Notes under the pieces: generated by a model
Seen by the model: the letters and a program-made list of their open reading frames with translations, nothing else
The model's database searches: none
Told to the model about the DNA's origin: nothing
Part shown: positions 1 through 8,299 of the stretch, in pieces
Numbering within the stretch: position 1 is the first letter of the stretch
How the letters are laid out: each line of letters starts with the position of its first letter
Made by a program: the position numbers and the translations under genes
Source: MVYY01 sp012517575
GTDB taxonomy: Bacteria; Bacteroidota; Bacteroidia; Bacteroidales; Paludibacteraceae
Assembly (NCBI GenBank): GCA_031629035.1
Contig: JAVLUG010000004.1
Location: forward strand, 1-64,000
Direction of reading: 5' to 3'
Length of the DNA stretch: 64,000 bases

Positions 1-24
1 CTTGGAATTTGAAGAAAATGATGG

Positions 25-48
25 AAAAACTCAAAGAAGAGTTTTTTT
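25..48 (+). terminator. Terminator-like hairpin at window edge
   Basis: AAAAACTC (25-32) pairs with GAGTTTTT (39-46) across a 6-nt loop, and the T-run continues to 48. The polarity fits rho-independent termination of a plus-strand gene ending before or at the window edge. Confidence 0.4.
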
Positions 49-260
49 GTTTCATTTTTAGATTACTTTTTCGCCAAAACTTTTATAACCTTGCCGCTTA
101 AAAATAGACTTTTTAAGGAATGACTATATACTTCGTTAAATAGCGCTCTGTATTTCTTTTGGCAAGAGACTTGATAGTATGTGTTGAAGATTGTTTATTC
201 AAATTTTTCTATGGTGTGTTTTCTGTATTTCTCTCAGGAGAATTTAGTGTGTCAGTAAAT

Positions 261-300
261 AAAAAAGCCTCGAAGTTTTTCAACCTCAAGGCTTTATTTT
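261..300 (-). terminator. Terminator after the T9SS carbohydrate-binding protein
   Basis: An imperfect stem pairs AAAGCC(T)-type arms either side of a short GAAA-containing loop. Read on the minus strand it is followed by a T-rich tract. It lies 16 bp beyond the stop codon of the gene at 317-1564. T-runs on both sides mean it could also work in the other direction. Confidence 0.6.
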
Positions 301-316
301 TTTTGATTTTAAAAAA

Positions 317-1564
317 TTACTTAACGGCTATTTTTGCAGTGATTCCATCGACTTTCAGAATATAGATGCCGTTGGTGAGTGTTTTTGTTGTATAACTGCC
401 TCTCACATTGGCTTTATCAAGTTGACGACCCATAACATCAAATAATTCAACGCTTGAAGTTACGTTGTTTATTGTAATTGTTCTGTTAACCGTCTTTACC
501 TGGTAGCGATCGAAGAATATATTTGGTACTGCATTTGGCGCCGGCTGTTTCCATCCCCATACCGTAATGTTGATGGTGTTATTGGCCGGATTGGTCGGAT
601 CATATTGAGCTGTACGATTTGGTAATTCTTTGTTCGGATCAGCTTCTCCAACTTCCGGATAGCCAAATTCTGGTTCATACCAGTTGTACAAACGATATTC
701 AAAGGACATTACATCCGGGACTACAAATGTAAAGGTTCCATCTGGATTCATTGTACCTTCTTGTAAGTTAGCCCAATTCCAACCCAGATGGCTGCCCATG
801 ATCCATACTCTTTCGGTTCCGGCAGGAACGGTAGCAATAATGGTTACATTCCCTACTTGTGTAGGATCGTAGATTTTTTTGAAAGATTCTACAATAACTG
901 CTGCTGTGTTTTGAGTTGGGTCGGGATAGATGTAATTGGCTCCTTGTGTTTGTTCGTAATCCCAAGCTGGGCCTGCACAGAATTTAAATTGCAATTTGTT
1001 GGCATCCACAGTAAAGAAAGTAGCCGAGAAAACCTTACCCGCTTCATTGGCTTCCAAAAAAGTCATTTTTGTGGTATCTGTTGGAATAGTCCAATTGTTG
1101 AATGTTCCCACAATGTACAATTCGATAACATCAGCCGGAACTTGTGCAATAATGGTAACCGTCATTGGTATTGGCTCAACGTTAGGATTATAAACCAAAG
1201 CCCATTTTTGAACTACGTCATTACCATCCGTATAAACACGGTCTGAAATTTCATTGCCGTCAGCATCTTTTTCTACATAAGCCCAATCTCCACCTCCACT
1301 CAGGTATTTGTATTTTACGCCACCATCTTTAGTAATATTTGCCTGATTCAATTCTGCTTCAGGAATAGTAATCGTGTAGTGGGTATCATCTACCTTGGTC
1401 ATTTTGTACTGGTTGTTGTTCCAGTCGTTAAAATTTCCCACTACCCAACACTCATAAGTTGGAGTAGGCACCGTTACGTTAAACACCAAATCGGCAGCAG
1501 CACTCATCTGCACTACTGCAAACAAGCTCAAAAGAGCAGAAATAAAAGTAAATAACTTTTTCAT
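317..1564 (-). CDS. Secreted protein with three starch-binding-like repeats and T9SS sorting domain
   Basis: This 415-residue protein has an N-terminal signal peptide (MKKLFTFISALLSLF...) and no lipobox. Three beta-sandwich repeats carry the CBM48/SusE-like signature: WVVGNFNDWN near residue 40, YIVGTFNNWT near 150 and WIMGSHLGWN near 255. The last ~65 residues look like a type A T9SS C-terminal domain (VELFDVMGRQL ... GIYILKVDG ... KIAVK), so the protein is predicted to cross the outer membrane by T9SS and stay at the surface. Position and repeats suggest the role of SusE/SusF, which hold starch at the cell surface, but those are lipoproteins. It follows SusC and SusD on the same strand, with its own candidate promoter. 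Starch as ligand is inferred, not shown. Confidence 0.75.
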   Translation of the reverse strand: MKKLFTFISALLSLFAVVQMSAAADLVFNVTVPTPTYECWVVGNFNDWNNNQYKMTKVDDTHYTITIPEAELNQANITKDGGVKYKYLSGGGDWAYVEKDADGNEISDRVYTDGNDVVQKWALVYNPNVEPIPMTVTIIAQVPADVIELYIVGTFNNWTIPTDTTKMTFLEANEAGKVFSATFFTVDANKLQFKFCAGPAWDYEQTQGANYIYPDPTQNTAAVIVESFKKIYDPTQVGNVTIIATVPAGTERVWIMGSHLGWNWANLQEGTMNPDGTFTFVVPDVMSFEYRLYNWYEPEFGYPEVGEADPNKELPNRTAQYDPTNPANNTINITVWGWKQPAPNAVPNIFFDRYQVKTVNRTITINNVTSSVELFDVMGRQLDKANVRGSYTTKTLTNGIYILKVDGITAKIAVK

Positions 1565-1641
1565 AATAGTAAAATTTTAAGTAATTGATTGATTAATAAT
1601 TATTTATATAAATTAGTGTGATTTCACCCACACCTTGGTGT

Positions 1642-1673
1642 CAAAAGTACAAACTGTAAATGAAATAAACAAC
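1642..1673 (-). promoter_or_regulatory. Candidate Bacteroidetes promoter for the SusE/F-like gene
   Basis: Minus strand: TACTTTTG (1649-1642) matches the -7 consensus TAnnTTTG. A GTTG (1673-1670) lies 20 bp upstream as a -33 element. It is about 80 bp from the start codon at 1564, so the gene can be transcribed apart from susCD. Confidence 0.5.
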
Positions 1674-1720
1674 AAAAAAAGAATATTTCTCAATTTTTTT
1701 TTTGAAAATATTGGCTCTTC

Positions 1721-1767
1721 ATTTGTTTCTTGGGGTTTGATATATTTTCAAACCCCAAGAAACAAAT
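1721..1767 (-). terminator. Perfect 20-bp stem hairpin just after susD
   Basis: Positions 1721-1740 and 1748-1767 are exact reverse complements (20 of 20), with a 7-nt AT-rich loop. On the minus strand the hairpin starts 5 nt after the SusD stop codon. No clear T-run follows on that strand, so it may protect the susCD mRNA 3' end or cause partial termination before the SusE/F-like gene. Confidence 0.6.
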
Positions 1768-1771
1768 AGAG

Positions 1772-3415
1772 TTACTGGTTCACATACCCTGTATTTTGCT
1801 GCAAATTCCCATTGGCATTCAAATCGGACGTTGGGATAGGAAAAAGGTTGAAATGTTCACTGAAATTTATTCCAGCCTGCTCGCCACCTTTCCATTCCCA
1901 TTTATAGGAGGTATTACCTCCAAACATACCAAACCTTATTAAATCGGTTCTTCTCCGTCCTTCAAAGAAAAATTCTCTTGCCCATTCGTTAATAATATTA
2001 ATTTTGCCGGTACTAATGTCCTCGGAGTCCTGCAAAGAAATAGAAATAGCAGCTTTCCCGCAATGGGAGCGTGTTCGCAATTCATTCACTGCTGCAAGAG
2101 CGGTGTATCCATCTATTGGAGAAGCTCCCCTCACAACGGCTTCGGCATAAGTGAGATAGGCCTCTGCCAAGCGCATAAATGGAACATCCATATCCACATA
2201 CAACGGATCATGTGGCGTTCCTCCGTCTGCCCTACGGTTGGAGAATTTGATCACCGAATATCCCTCTTTGAATTTACCAAGATTTACTATAGACAATGTT
2301 CTGCTTTTTCTAAAGAATAGCGCTCTATCGTCTTTGAGGTTCCCGGGAAAAGTAACTATTGTCATATTTGTATCTTTTGCAATAACGGAAGGAGGGTTAG
2401 GGAAAAACTTTTTTACCAAATCCTGTCGTGCCCTATTACCACCCCAACCCTGATTGGTTCCCCAATTTCCCATATCCGAGGTATAGGTTGAACCTATCAA
2501 GAAGAGGGATGAGCCCCAGCTTTGTGTTTTGATTCCATCGGCTGCAATGGGGAAAATTATTTCCTGAGAGGCGACGTTGACAGTCGAACCGTCTATTGAT
2601 CCGGCATTGTCGGCCATAAAGAGATGTCGATAAGTCGGTGACAATTGGTATCCGGAGTCAATTACCTTTTTAGCGTAAATGGCAGCCGAGTCCCATTTGG
2701 CAGTCCCCGCATATACTTCAGCATTCAAATACAATCTTGCCTGCAGAAGCCAGTTGGCTGCTTTGTCAACCCGATAATATGGCGCCTGGCGCGGTTCGTA
2801 CATGTCGGTTTCAATAGCTTTAAGTTCTCCTCTAATCCATGCAAACAAATCAGCCCTTTGAATTTGTAACGGCGGTTCTGTTCCTACAATAGTAGTAAAA
2901 GGTACATTTCCAAAATTATCCATTAAATAGTAATAAGCCAATGCCCGTAGGAATCTTACTTCTGCTCTTTGTTTCAGTGTAATTTCATCATCTTTTCCTT
3001 CAGTTTCTTCCAAAAAATGGTTGCTGATGGAAACAATAAAATACAAACGGGCATACAATGCTTCGGTAGAGAAATTACCTGCCGTCCAAGTATTTTTGTT
3101 TAAATCGATCACTTCGGCGTCACCCCAAGCACAAGCAGCTTCGTCAGTGGAAAGTTCATTGCAATTCCACAAACTGCGGTAAAGAGAGAACCTTCCTTCG
3201 TCCACTATATCGATATCATTGTTGCCTGCAGGTCCTTCCTGTCCTGTCAGGGCATAAGCGGCATATACTTTGGCAAAAACCTGATCCTGATTGAATGTTT
3301 GGGTAACTTGCGGATTGATTGGCGTCACATCCAGGTCGTTGATACACGCATGAAAGGCGAATGCCAAAAATAATACGCCAAGAATGCTAAAATATTTCTT
3401 GTTCATGTTTTTCAT
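1772..3415 (-). CDS. RagB/SusD family outer-membrane lipoprotein
   Basis: The 547-residue protein starts MKKNMNKKYFSILGVLF and has a lipoprotein signal ending AFHAC, so it should be lipidated and shown at the cell surface. SusD-like features include helical TPR-type repeats in the N-terminal half (RFLRALAYYYLMDNFGNVPF), the C-terminal RxxEFFFEGRRRTDLIRFG segment, and the family ending FPIPTSDLNANGNLQQNTGY. SusD proteins cap the SusC transporter and bind the oligosaccharide. The gene lies 3 bp after SusC in the same transcript. The sugar is not readable from sequence; the SusE/F-like neighbour with starch-binding-like repeats and the SLC45-type transporter favour an alpha-glucan. Confidence 0.93.
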   Translation of the reverse strand: MKNMNKKYFSILGVLFLAFAFHACINDLDVTPINPQVTQTFNQDQVFAKVYAAYALTGQEGPAGNNDIDIVDEGRFSLYRSLWNCNELSTDEAACAWGDAEVIDLNKNTWTAGNFSTEALYARLYFIVSISNHFLEETEGKDDEITLKQRAEVRFLRALAYYYLMDNFGNVPFTTIVGTEPPLQIQRADLFAWIRGELKAIETDMYEPRQAPYYRVDKAANWLLQARLYLNAEVYAGTAKWDSAAIYAKKVIDSGYQLSPTYRHLFMADNAGSIDGSTVNVASQEIIFPIAADGIKTQSWGSSLFLIGSTYTSDMGNWGTNQGWGGNRARQDLVKKFFPNPPSVIAKDTNMTIVTFPGNLKDDRALFFRKSRTLSIVNLGKFKEGYSVIKFSNRRADGGTPHDPLYVDMDVPFMRLAEAYLTYAEAVVRGASPIDGYTALAAVNELRTRSHCGKAAISISLQDSEDISTGKINIINEWAREFFFEGRRRTDLIRFGMFGGNTSYKWEWKGGEQAGINFSEHFNLFPIPTSDLNANGNLQQNTGYVNQ

Positions 3416-3418
3416 TTT

Positions 3419-6400
3419 TTAAAAGTTAATGGATAAACCCAATAAAGTTGTCATTGGACGCGGATAAATATTGTTGTCGATACCGCCAAAGATTTCTGGA
3501 TCGAGTCCGGAATAACCGGTAATCAGGAACGGATTTTGTACGGCAGCATATATTCTCGCATTCGATATAGATTTAAACAAATTTTTAAAACTATATCCAA
3601 CGGTTATGTTGTCGCAACGCAAAAAAGAACCGTTTTCAACAAAATAATCCGACAAGTAAGTAATGGGAGAAGTCCCCTGAAAGTTGGTTTCCAGTGCCGA
3701 TTTCGGTTTATTGGAAAGATAACCGAGTGTGTAAATGCCATTATTCCCCAAGTTTAACCTTTCTGCAGCTACTGCGTTGTAAACATAATTACCTATACTT
3801 GCGTGGAGAGAAATCCCGATATCAAAGGATTTATAGATAAATTTGGTAGAAAATCCCATGGTATAATCGGGATGGGCGCTTTTGTAAAAATATTTGTCTG
3901 CTTCGGTAATATTTCCACTTGAATCTCTATCGGCAAAAGCTTCAATATCTGCGTATACGCCGCCTTCAGGTTTCGGAGCTCCGGCTTCAATTGGTTTCCC
4001 GTTTTGGTCATAAATTTGTTCATACACATAAAATGTATTGGAAGGATAACCGACTGTATGGGCCTGGGTAGAACCTTGGAAAATTCCTCCCGTAGTCACA
4101 AAATATCCTTCCTGATTACCGGTAGTCAGTTTGGTAATTTTATTTCTGTTGTAAGTTACGTTATAATTAATGTCCCATGTACAGTCTCGATTGGAAATTG
4201 GCTTCCAGTTTATTGAAAATTCTATTCCTTTATTTTCGAGTGAACCAATGTTGCTGATCACTTTGTTTCTGAAATTGGTACCTGCAGGAACTGACACGAT
4301 GTTGATCAAATTGTCGGTTTGTCTGAAATAATAATCCAATGACCCGCTGAGACGATTGTTGAGAATTCCGACATCAATCCCTGCATTCCATGTAGTTGTT
4401 TCTTCCCATTTCAGGAATTTGTTGTATGCATCGGGACGAGCAGTATAGTAAAATTCATTTCCAAACTGGTATAATGCATGTTCTTTGCTGATGGTATAAA
4501 CAGGAATATAAGGGTAATCGCCCTGATTAATGTCCTGCTGGCCAGTAATGCCATAGCCCAGTCGAAGTTTTAGATCCGAGAAATTACCGTTTTCTTTGAG
4601 AAAATTTTCTTCATTGATTTTCCAAGCCAGCGCTACCGAAGGGAATAAAGCCCAACGATTTTCGGGAGCAAATCTTGAAGAACCGTCGTCGCGTAAAGTA
4701 GTTGTCAGAAGATATTTTCCTGCGAAGGAATAGTTCAGACGGCCAAAAAAGGATACTAAATAATTTTCCGTTTTCCAAAGACTTTCGTCAGGGGTAATAT
4801 GATTGTAATAATCGTCATTTTCGTCTATTGTTCCATCGTTATTGCTATCAATTTTTTCCAGACTTCTGTATTCATTTTCGCCTTCCCTGTAAAAATGTTG
4901 CCATTCGTAACCGGCCATAAGGTCCAACATATGTTTGTCGATTTCTTTGTTGTATTGGAGGTAGAAATTCAACAAACTATTGGTTTTGTCAATTTTATCC
5001 CATCCGGTACGGCCCCAAGGATAGTCGCTGGTGGCTGTGGAGTCGATATACAAATCTTGTTTTCCATAGGATCTTTCGATACCCAAGTTGAGGTGAGCTC
5101 TTAAATCGGGCAAGAAAAAGAATTTATAATCAATTTCGGCATTGCCGATAAAGTCATTTGCTTTGGAAACATCTTTTTTCTGCTCGAGCAGAGCCACAGG
5201 ATTTTTTGTTGCATTGGTGTTGATGCTTTTGAAAGTACCATCCGTATTCTTTTCAAACCATTGCCAATATCCTCCGAAACGTTGGAATTCGGGCTCGTCT
5301 GTTTTTACGGGGTGAGTTGGGTCCATTGTTAAGGCAGCTCCCACTGCGCCTCCATCAGCAAATCGGTTTTTGGCAAACATCCCTTTCCCGTTCAAGTTGA
5401 ATTTCAAATGGTCGTCGAAAAACGAAGGACTAATATTAATTGAACCGGTGTAACGCTGAAAATAGGATGTCTTTACAATTCCGTTTTGATTGGTATAACC
5501 TATTGAAACACGATATGGAGTATTTTTTATTCCTCCCATTACACTGATGTTGTGATCCTGACTAAATGCATTTCTGTAGATTTGGTCCTGCCAGTCGGTA
5601 TTGGCTGTTCCCATGGCACTTCTGGCATCTCTATCTGTCGCATTGCCGGCAGAATCGGGATATACTGTTCTAACAAGTGCTCTGAATTCATCCCCATTTA
5701 AAACTTCTATTCTTTTATTGAGCGTACTTACAGAAACATTGCCATCATAAGTTACTTTTGGTTTTCCTGTTTTTGCTCCTTTTTTGGTGGTAATAATAAT
5801 TACTCCATTGGAAGCCCTTGATCCATAAATAGCCGTTGCCGAAGCGTCTTTCAATACCGTAAAGCTTTCAATGTCGTTAGGATTAATGGTACTCAAAAGA
5901 TTGGCAACCCCCTTAATCCCATTATTATCAATGGGCAATCCATCAATTACAATTAACGGATCGTTACTTGCATTGAGCGAAGAACCGCCACGAATACGGA
6001 TGGTGGCACCTGTTCCCGGTGTACCACCGCCGGTAGTGATATTGACGCCAGCAATTTTTCCCAACAACATGTCCTGTGCGTTGGTAATTTGTCCCTTGTT
6101 CATTGCATCGGGTTTGATGGCAGCAACCGAACCGGTAGCATCGGTTTTCTTCACAGTACCGTAGCCAATGGCTACCACTTCACCAAGTGCTACAACATCT
6201 TCTTCCAGTTTGACTACAATGTTTTTGGTGCCGGCGACCGATATTTCCTGAGGTTTGTAACCAACATATTTGATAACGATAACTGCATTGGGGGAAACTT
6301 TCAGAGAAAATTCGCCATTGTAATTGGTTAGTGTACCATTGCTTGTGCTTTTTTCAAGAATGCTTGCTCCGATAATTGGTTCGTTGGTGGCAGCATCCAT

Positions 6401-6511
6401 TACTTTACCTGAAACTGTTATCTGCTGGGCAAAAGAAAAACTTCCGACAACAGATATTAACAATGCCATTCCAAAAGTAAAGATTTTGAGTTTGAAATGA
6501 TTGTTCCTCAT
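3419..6511 (-). CDS. SusC/RagA family TonB-dependent outer-membrane transporter
   Basis: A 1030-residue outer-membrane protein with signal peptide (residues 1-28), a CarboxypepD_reg-like beta-sandwich (about 30-110: VSGKVMDAATNEPIIGASI), a TonB-box/plug region (AIGYGTVKKTDATGSV, then IRIRGGSSLNASNDPLIVIDG and the SusC hallmark VLKDASATAIYGSRASNGVI) and a long 22-strand-type barrel ending in Phe (LLGLSINF), the usual outer-membrane assembly signal. It imports oligosaccharide with SusD using TonB/ExbBD energy. It is the first gene of the susC-susD unit; upstream lie a leader hairpin, a promoter and a LacI-type operator. Length and domains are normal for the family. Confidence 0.95.
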   Translation of the reverse strand: MRNNHFKLKIFTFGMALLISVVGSFSFAQQITVSGKVMDAATNEPIIGASILEKSTSNGTLTNYNGEFSLKVSPNAVIVIKYVGYKPQEISVAGTKNIVVKLEEDVVALGEVVAIGYGTVKKTDATGSVAAIKPDAMNKGQITNAQDMLLGKIAGVNITTGGGTPGTGATIRIRGGSSLNASNDPLIVIDGLPIDNNGIKGVANLLSTINPNDIESFTVLKDASATAIYGSRASNGVIIITTKKGAKTGKPKVTYDGNVSVSTLNKRIEVLNGDEFRALVRTVYPDSAGNATDRDARSAMGTANTDWQDQIYRNAFSQDHNISVMGGIKNTPYRVSIGYTNQNGIVKTSYFQRYTGSINISPSFFDDHLKFNLNGKGMFAKNRFADGGAVGAALTMDPTHPVKTDEPEFQRFGGYWQWFEKNTDGTFKSINTNATKNPVALLEQKKDVSKANDFIGNAEIDYKFFFLPDLRAHLNLGIERSYGKQDLYIDSTATSDYPWGRTGWDKIDKTNSLLNFYLQYNKEIDKHMLDLMAGYEWQHFYREGENEYRSLEKIDSNNDGTIDENDDYYNHITPDESLWKTENYLVSFFGRLNYSFAGKYLLTTTLRDDGSSRFAPENRWALFPSVALAWKINEENFLKENGNFSDLKLRLGYGITGQQDINQGDYPYIPVYTISKEHALYQFGNEFYYTARPDAYNKFLKWEETTTWNAGIDVGILNNRLSGSLDYYFRQTDNLINIVSVPAGTNFRNKVISNIGSLENKGIEFSINWKPISNRDCTWDINYNVTYNRNKITKLTTGNQEGYFVTTGGIFQGSTQAHTVGYPSNTFYVYEQIYDQNGKPIEAGAPKPEGGVYADIEAFADRDSSGNITEADKYFYKSAHPDYTMGFSTKFIYKSFDIGISLHASIGNYVYNAVAAERLNLGNNGIYTLGYLSNKPKSALETNFQGTSPITYLSDYFVENGSFLRCDNITVGYSFKNLFKSISNARIYAAVQNPFLITGYSGLDPEIFGGIDNNIYPRPMTTLLGLSINF

Positions 6512-6566
6512 GTATTTTTAATTTTTAAGGTTGATAAATAAGTTTTCTGCTTTAAAATGAGAATTC

Positions 6567-6607
6567 GAGTAACAAGTTGATTATTATGTAGAAAAAACTT
6601 GTAACTC
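6567..6607 (-). promoter_or_regulatory. Leader hairpin in the susC 5' untranslated region
   Basis: Positions 6567-6578 (GAGTAACAAGTT) and 6596-6607 (AACTTGTAACTC) form a stem with 11 of 12 pairs and a 17-nt loop. It sits between the predicted -7 element (6632-6639) and the start codon (6511), close to the expected 5' end of the mRNA. A role in mRNA stability or attenuation is inferred. Confidence 0.4.
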
Positions 6608-6631
6608 AATTCTTAATTCAAATTACTTGGG

Positions 6632-6662
6632 CAAAAATATACGTTAATAGAACATTTCCAAC
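6632..6662 (-). promoter_or_regulatory. Candidate promoter of susCD
   Basis: Minus strand: TATTTTTG (6639-6632) fits the TAnnTTTG -7 consensus. GTTG (6662-6659) lies 19 bp further upstream as a near-match to the -33 TTTG. The spacing is typical, and the predicted leader is about 115 nt. Confidence 0.5.
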
Positions 6663-6693
6663 GCTAAACTTGAAAAAACTTGTAAATATTTTA

Positions 6694-6707
6694 TGCAAAC
6701 GTTTGCA
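6694..6707. promoter_or_regulatory. LacI-family operator
   Basis: TGCAAACGTTTGCA is a perfect 14-bp palindrome with the central CG and the AAACGTTT core typical of LacI/CcpA/GalR-family operators. It lies between the divergent susC and LacI-family genes, about 30 bp upstream of the -33 element of susC. A site upstream of the promoter would suit activation, or repression by looping. Binding by the adjacent regulator is inferred from proximity. Confidence 0.65.
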
Positions 6708-6831
6708 AATTATCTTTCTTTTAAACATACATTTAGATTTTTTCTTCGTTTATTTTTAAATAGAATTTGTCCAGTTGTGTTATGACTGATTTTTGTGTCA
6801 TTACTTTCGATTTAGAATAAAAAAATAACTG

Positions 6832-6839
6832 TACATTTG
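6832..6839 (+). promoter_or_regulatory. Possible -7 element for the LacI-family regulator gene
   Basis: TACATTTG matches TAnnTTTG on the plus strand. No good -33 element is seen and the implied leader is about 340 nt, so this is weak. The rest of the 675-bp gap (6512-7186) is AT-rich; apart from the hairpin, promoter and operator listed, nothing coding is seen in it. Confidence 0.25.
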
Positions 6840-7186
6840 TCTGGTTTATTGGATTTATTAAATCGAAGTAAATCAATAGTCTTATAATTTTTGTTTAGCT
6901 ATCGAAAAATTAAATACGAATTACTCTCTGCAAATTTCATTAGAACAGTTTGAAAAATTTAAGGTAGAGTCGGACAAAGTTTCAATGTAAGATTGCTTCA
7001 CTTTCAGATTGAGAAAGTTTATTGTTACCTTTTGAAATTTTTTTGTAAGCTAAAGTTTTATTTGATTTGTTTTACTAAAAAAAAGTTGACAATAAATTGT
7101 TGAACTATTTCAACGAAAAAATCCGAAAAAAGATTGAATTTATTAAATTGCTTTGTTTATTTTTGGGCTTTGAAAATGTTTTGGAT

Positions 7187-8197
7187 ATGAATAATTCGCA
7201 AATTACCATCAAGGATATTGCACGGGCGTTGAATATTTCGCCTTCCACAGTTTCGCGTGCGCTGAAAAATCATCCCGACATTAGTCAGGAAACAAAGGAT
7301 GCTGTCAATAAATATGCTCGGGAATATAACTATCGTCCCAATGTGTTGGCCATGAATTTGCGTATGAGTAAAAGCAACACAATTGGTGTGATTGTTCCTG
7401 AAATTATCCATTATTTTTTCTCCTCCATTTTGTCGGGGATTGAACAGATTGCCAACAAGGAAGGGTTTAACGTGATTATTTGCCAATCGAGCGAAAATTA
7501 CGACAAAGAAGTGAGAAATGTAGATGCACTTATTTCTTCACGGGTGTCGGGTATTTTAGCCTGTTTATCCAAAAATACGTCAACTTACGGACATTTTCAG
7601 GAAATTGTCGAGCACAATATCCCTTTGGTGTTTTTTGACCGAATTTGCACGGGAATCAGTACTGACCGGGTGGTGGTGGACGATTACGCAGGAGCTTTTG
7701 CTGCCGTAGAATATTTGATTCAAACAGGTTGCAGGAAAATTGCTTTTTATACTTCACCACTTCATCTCGAAATTTCTAAAAATCGCAGGAACGGTTATTT
7801 GGATGCGCTCCACAAATACGGATTGCCGGTGGATGAATCACTGATTCGGGTTTGCGATACACGGGAAGAAGCCATCATTATCACTCCCGAAATTTTAGAC
7901 CGCTCCGACCGTCCGGATGGTTTTTTTGCCATTAACGACCATTGTGCATCGGGCATTTTGTATGCTGCAAAACTGGCCAAGTTGCGTGTTCCACAGGATG
8001 TTTCCATCTGTGGTTTTTCAGACGGTGAACTGGCAAAAGCTTGCGACCCCATGTTGACTACAGTCGAACAGCATGGTTACGAAATGGGTATTAACGCCGC
8101 CGAGCTGTTGATTGCAAAAATTAAGGGTGAGACACAAGGAAAATATACCAATAAAATTATCAAAACCAATTTAATTATCAGGGGAACGACGCGTTGA
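7187..8197 (+). CDS. LacI/GalR-family transcriptional regulator
   Basis: Called from the ATG at 7187 (MNNSQITIKDIARALN), giving 336 residues, the usual LacI length. An in-frame ATG 90 bp upstream would add a 30-residue tail with no family match. The N-terminal helix-turn-helix and hinge are clear (ITIKDIARALNISPSTVSRALKNHPDIS ... RPNVLAMNLRMSKSNTIGVIVPEI). The rest is a periplasmic-binding-protein-like sensor domain (DRICTGISTDRVVVDDYAGAF, GFFAINDHCASGILYAAK, TTVEQHGYEMGINAAELL). It probably binds the palindrome at 6694-6707 and controls the divergent susCD genes and perhaps the transporter 102 bp downstream, responding to a sugar. Confidence 0.9.
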   Translation: MNNSQITIKDIARALNISPSTVSRALKNHPDISQETKDAVNKYAREYNYRPNVLAMNLRMSKSNTIGVIVPEIIHYFFSSILSGIEQIANKEGFNVIICQSSENYDKEVRNVDALISSRVSGILACLSKNTSTYGHFQEIVEHNIPLVFFDRICTGISTDRVVVDDYAGAFAAVEYLIQTGCRKIAFYTSPLHLEISKNRRNGYLDALHKYGLPVDESLIRVCDTREEAIIITPEILDRSDRPDGFFAINDHCASGILYAAKLAKLRVPQDVSICGFSDGELAKACDPMLTTVEQHGYEMGINAAELLIAKIKGETQGKYTNKIIKTNLIIRGTTR

Positions 8198-8299
8198 TGG
8201 ATGGGTGTGGAGCATAATTTTTATTAATGACTACTTATCAAAATCTATTGCCCACCACCTATCACTCACCAACTATCTCCCATTATCACTAAAGAAAAT

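Larger units (their letters stand above)
1..316. other. Window-edge intergenic stretch, no gene assigned
   Basis: No convincing coding region is seen. A 68-residue open frame on the plus strand (159-365) has no family signature and runs into the antisense of the following gene, so it is not called. The stretch holds two terminator-like hairpins, listed separately. The first may end a plus-strand gene lying left of the window; the second ends the minus-strand gene at 317-1564. Confidence 0.4.

Noticed and set aside
159..365. 68-residue ORF on the plus strand
   Set aside because: It covers the terminator hairpin and antisense of the T9SS gene and shows no family pattern.
7097..7186. 30-residue N-terminal extension of the LacI-family protein
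   Set aside because: The conserved helix-turn-helix starts just after the ATG at 7187, and the extension has no LacI similarity.
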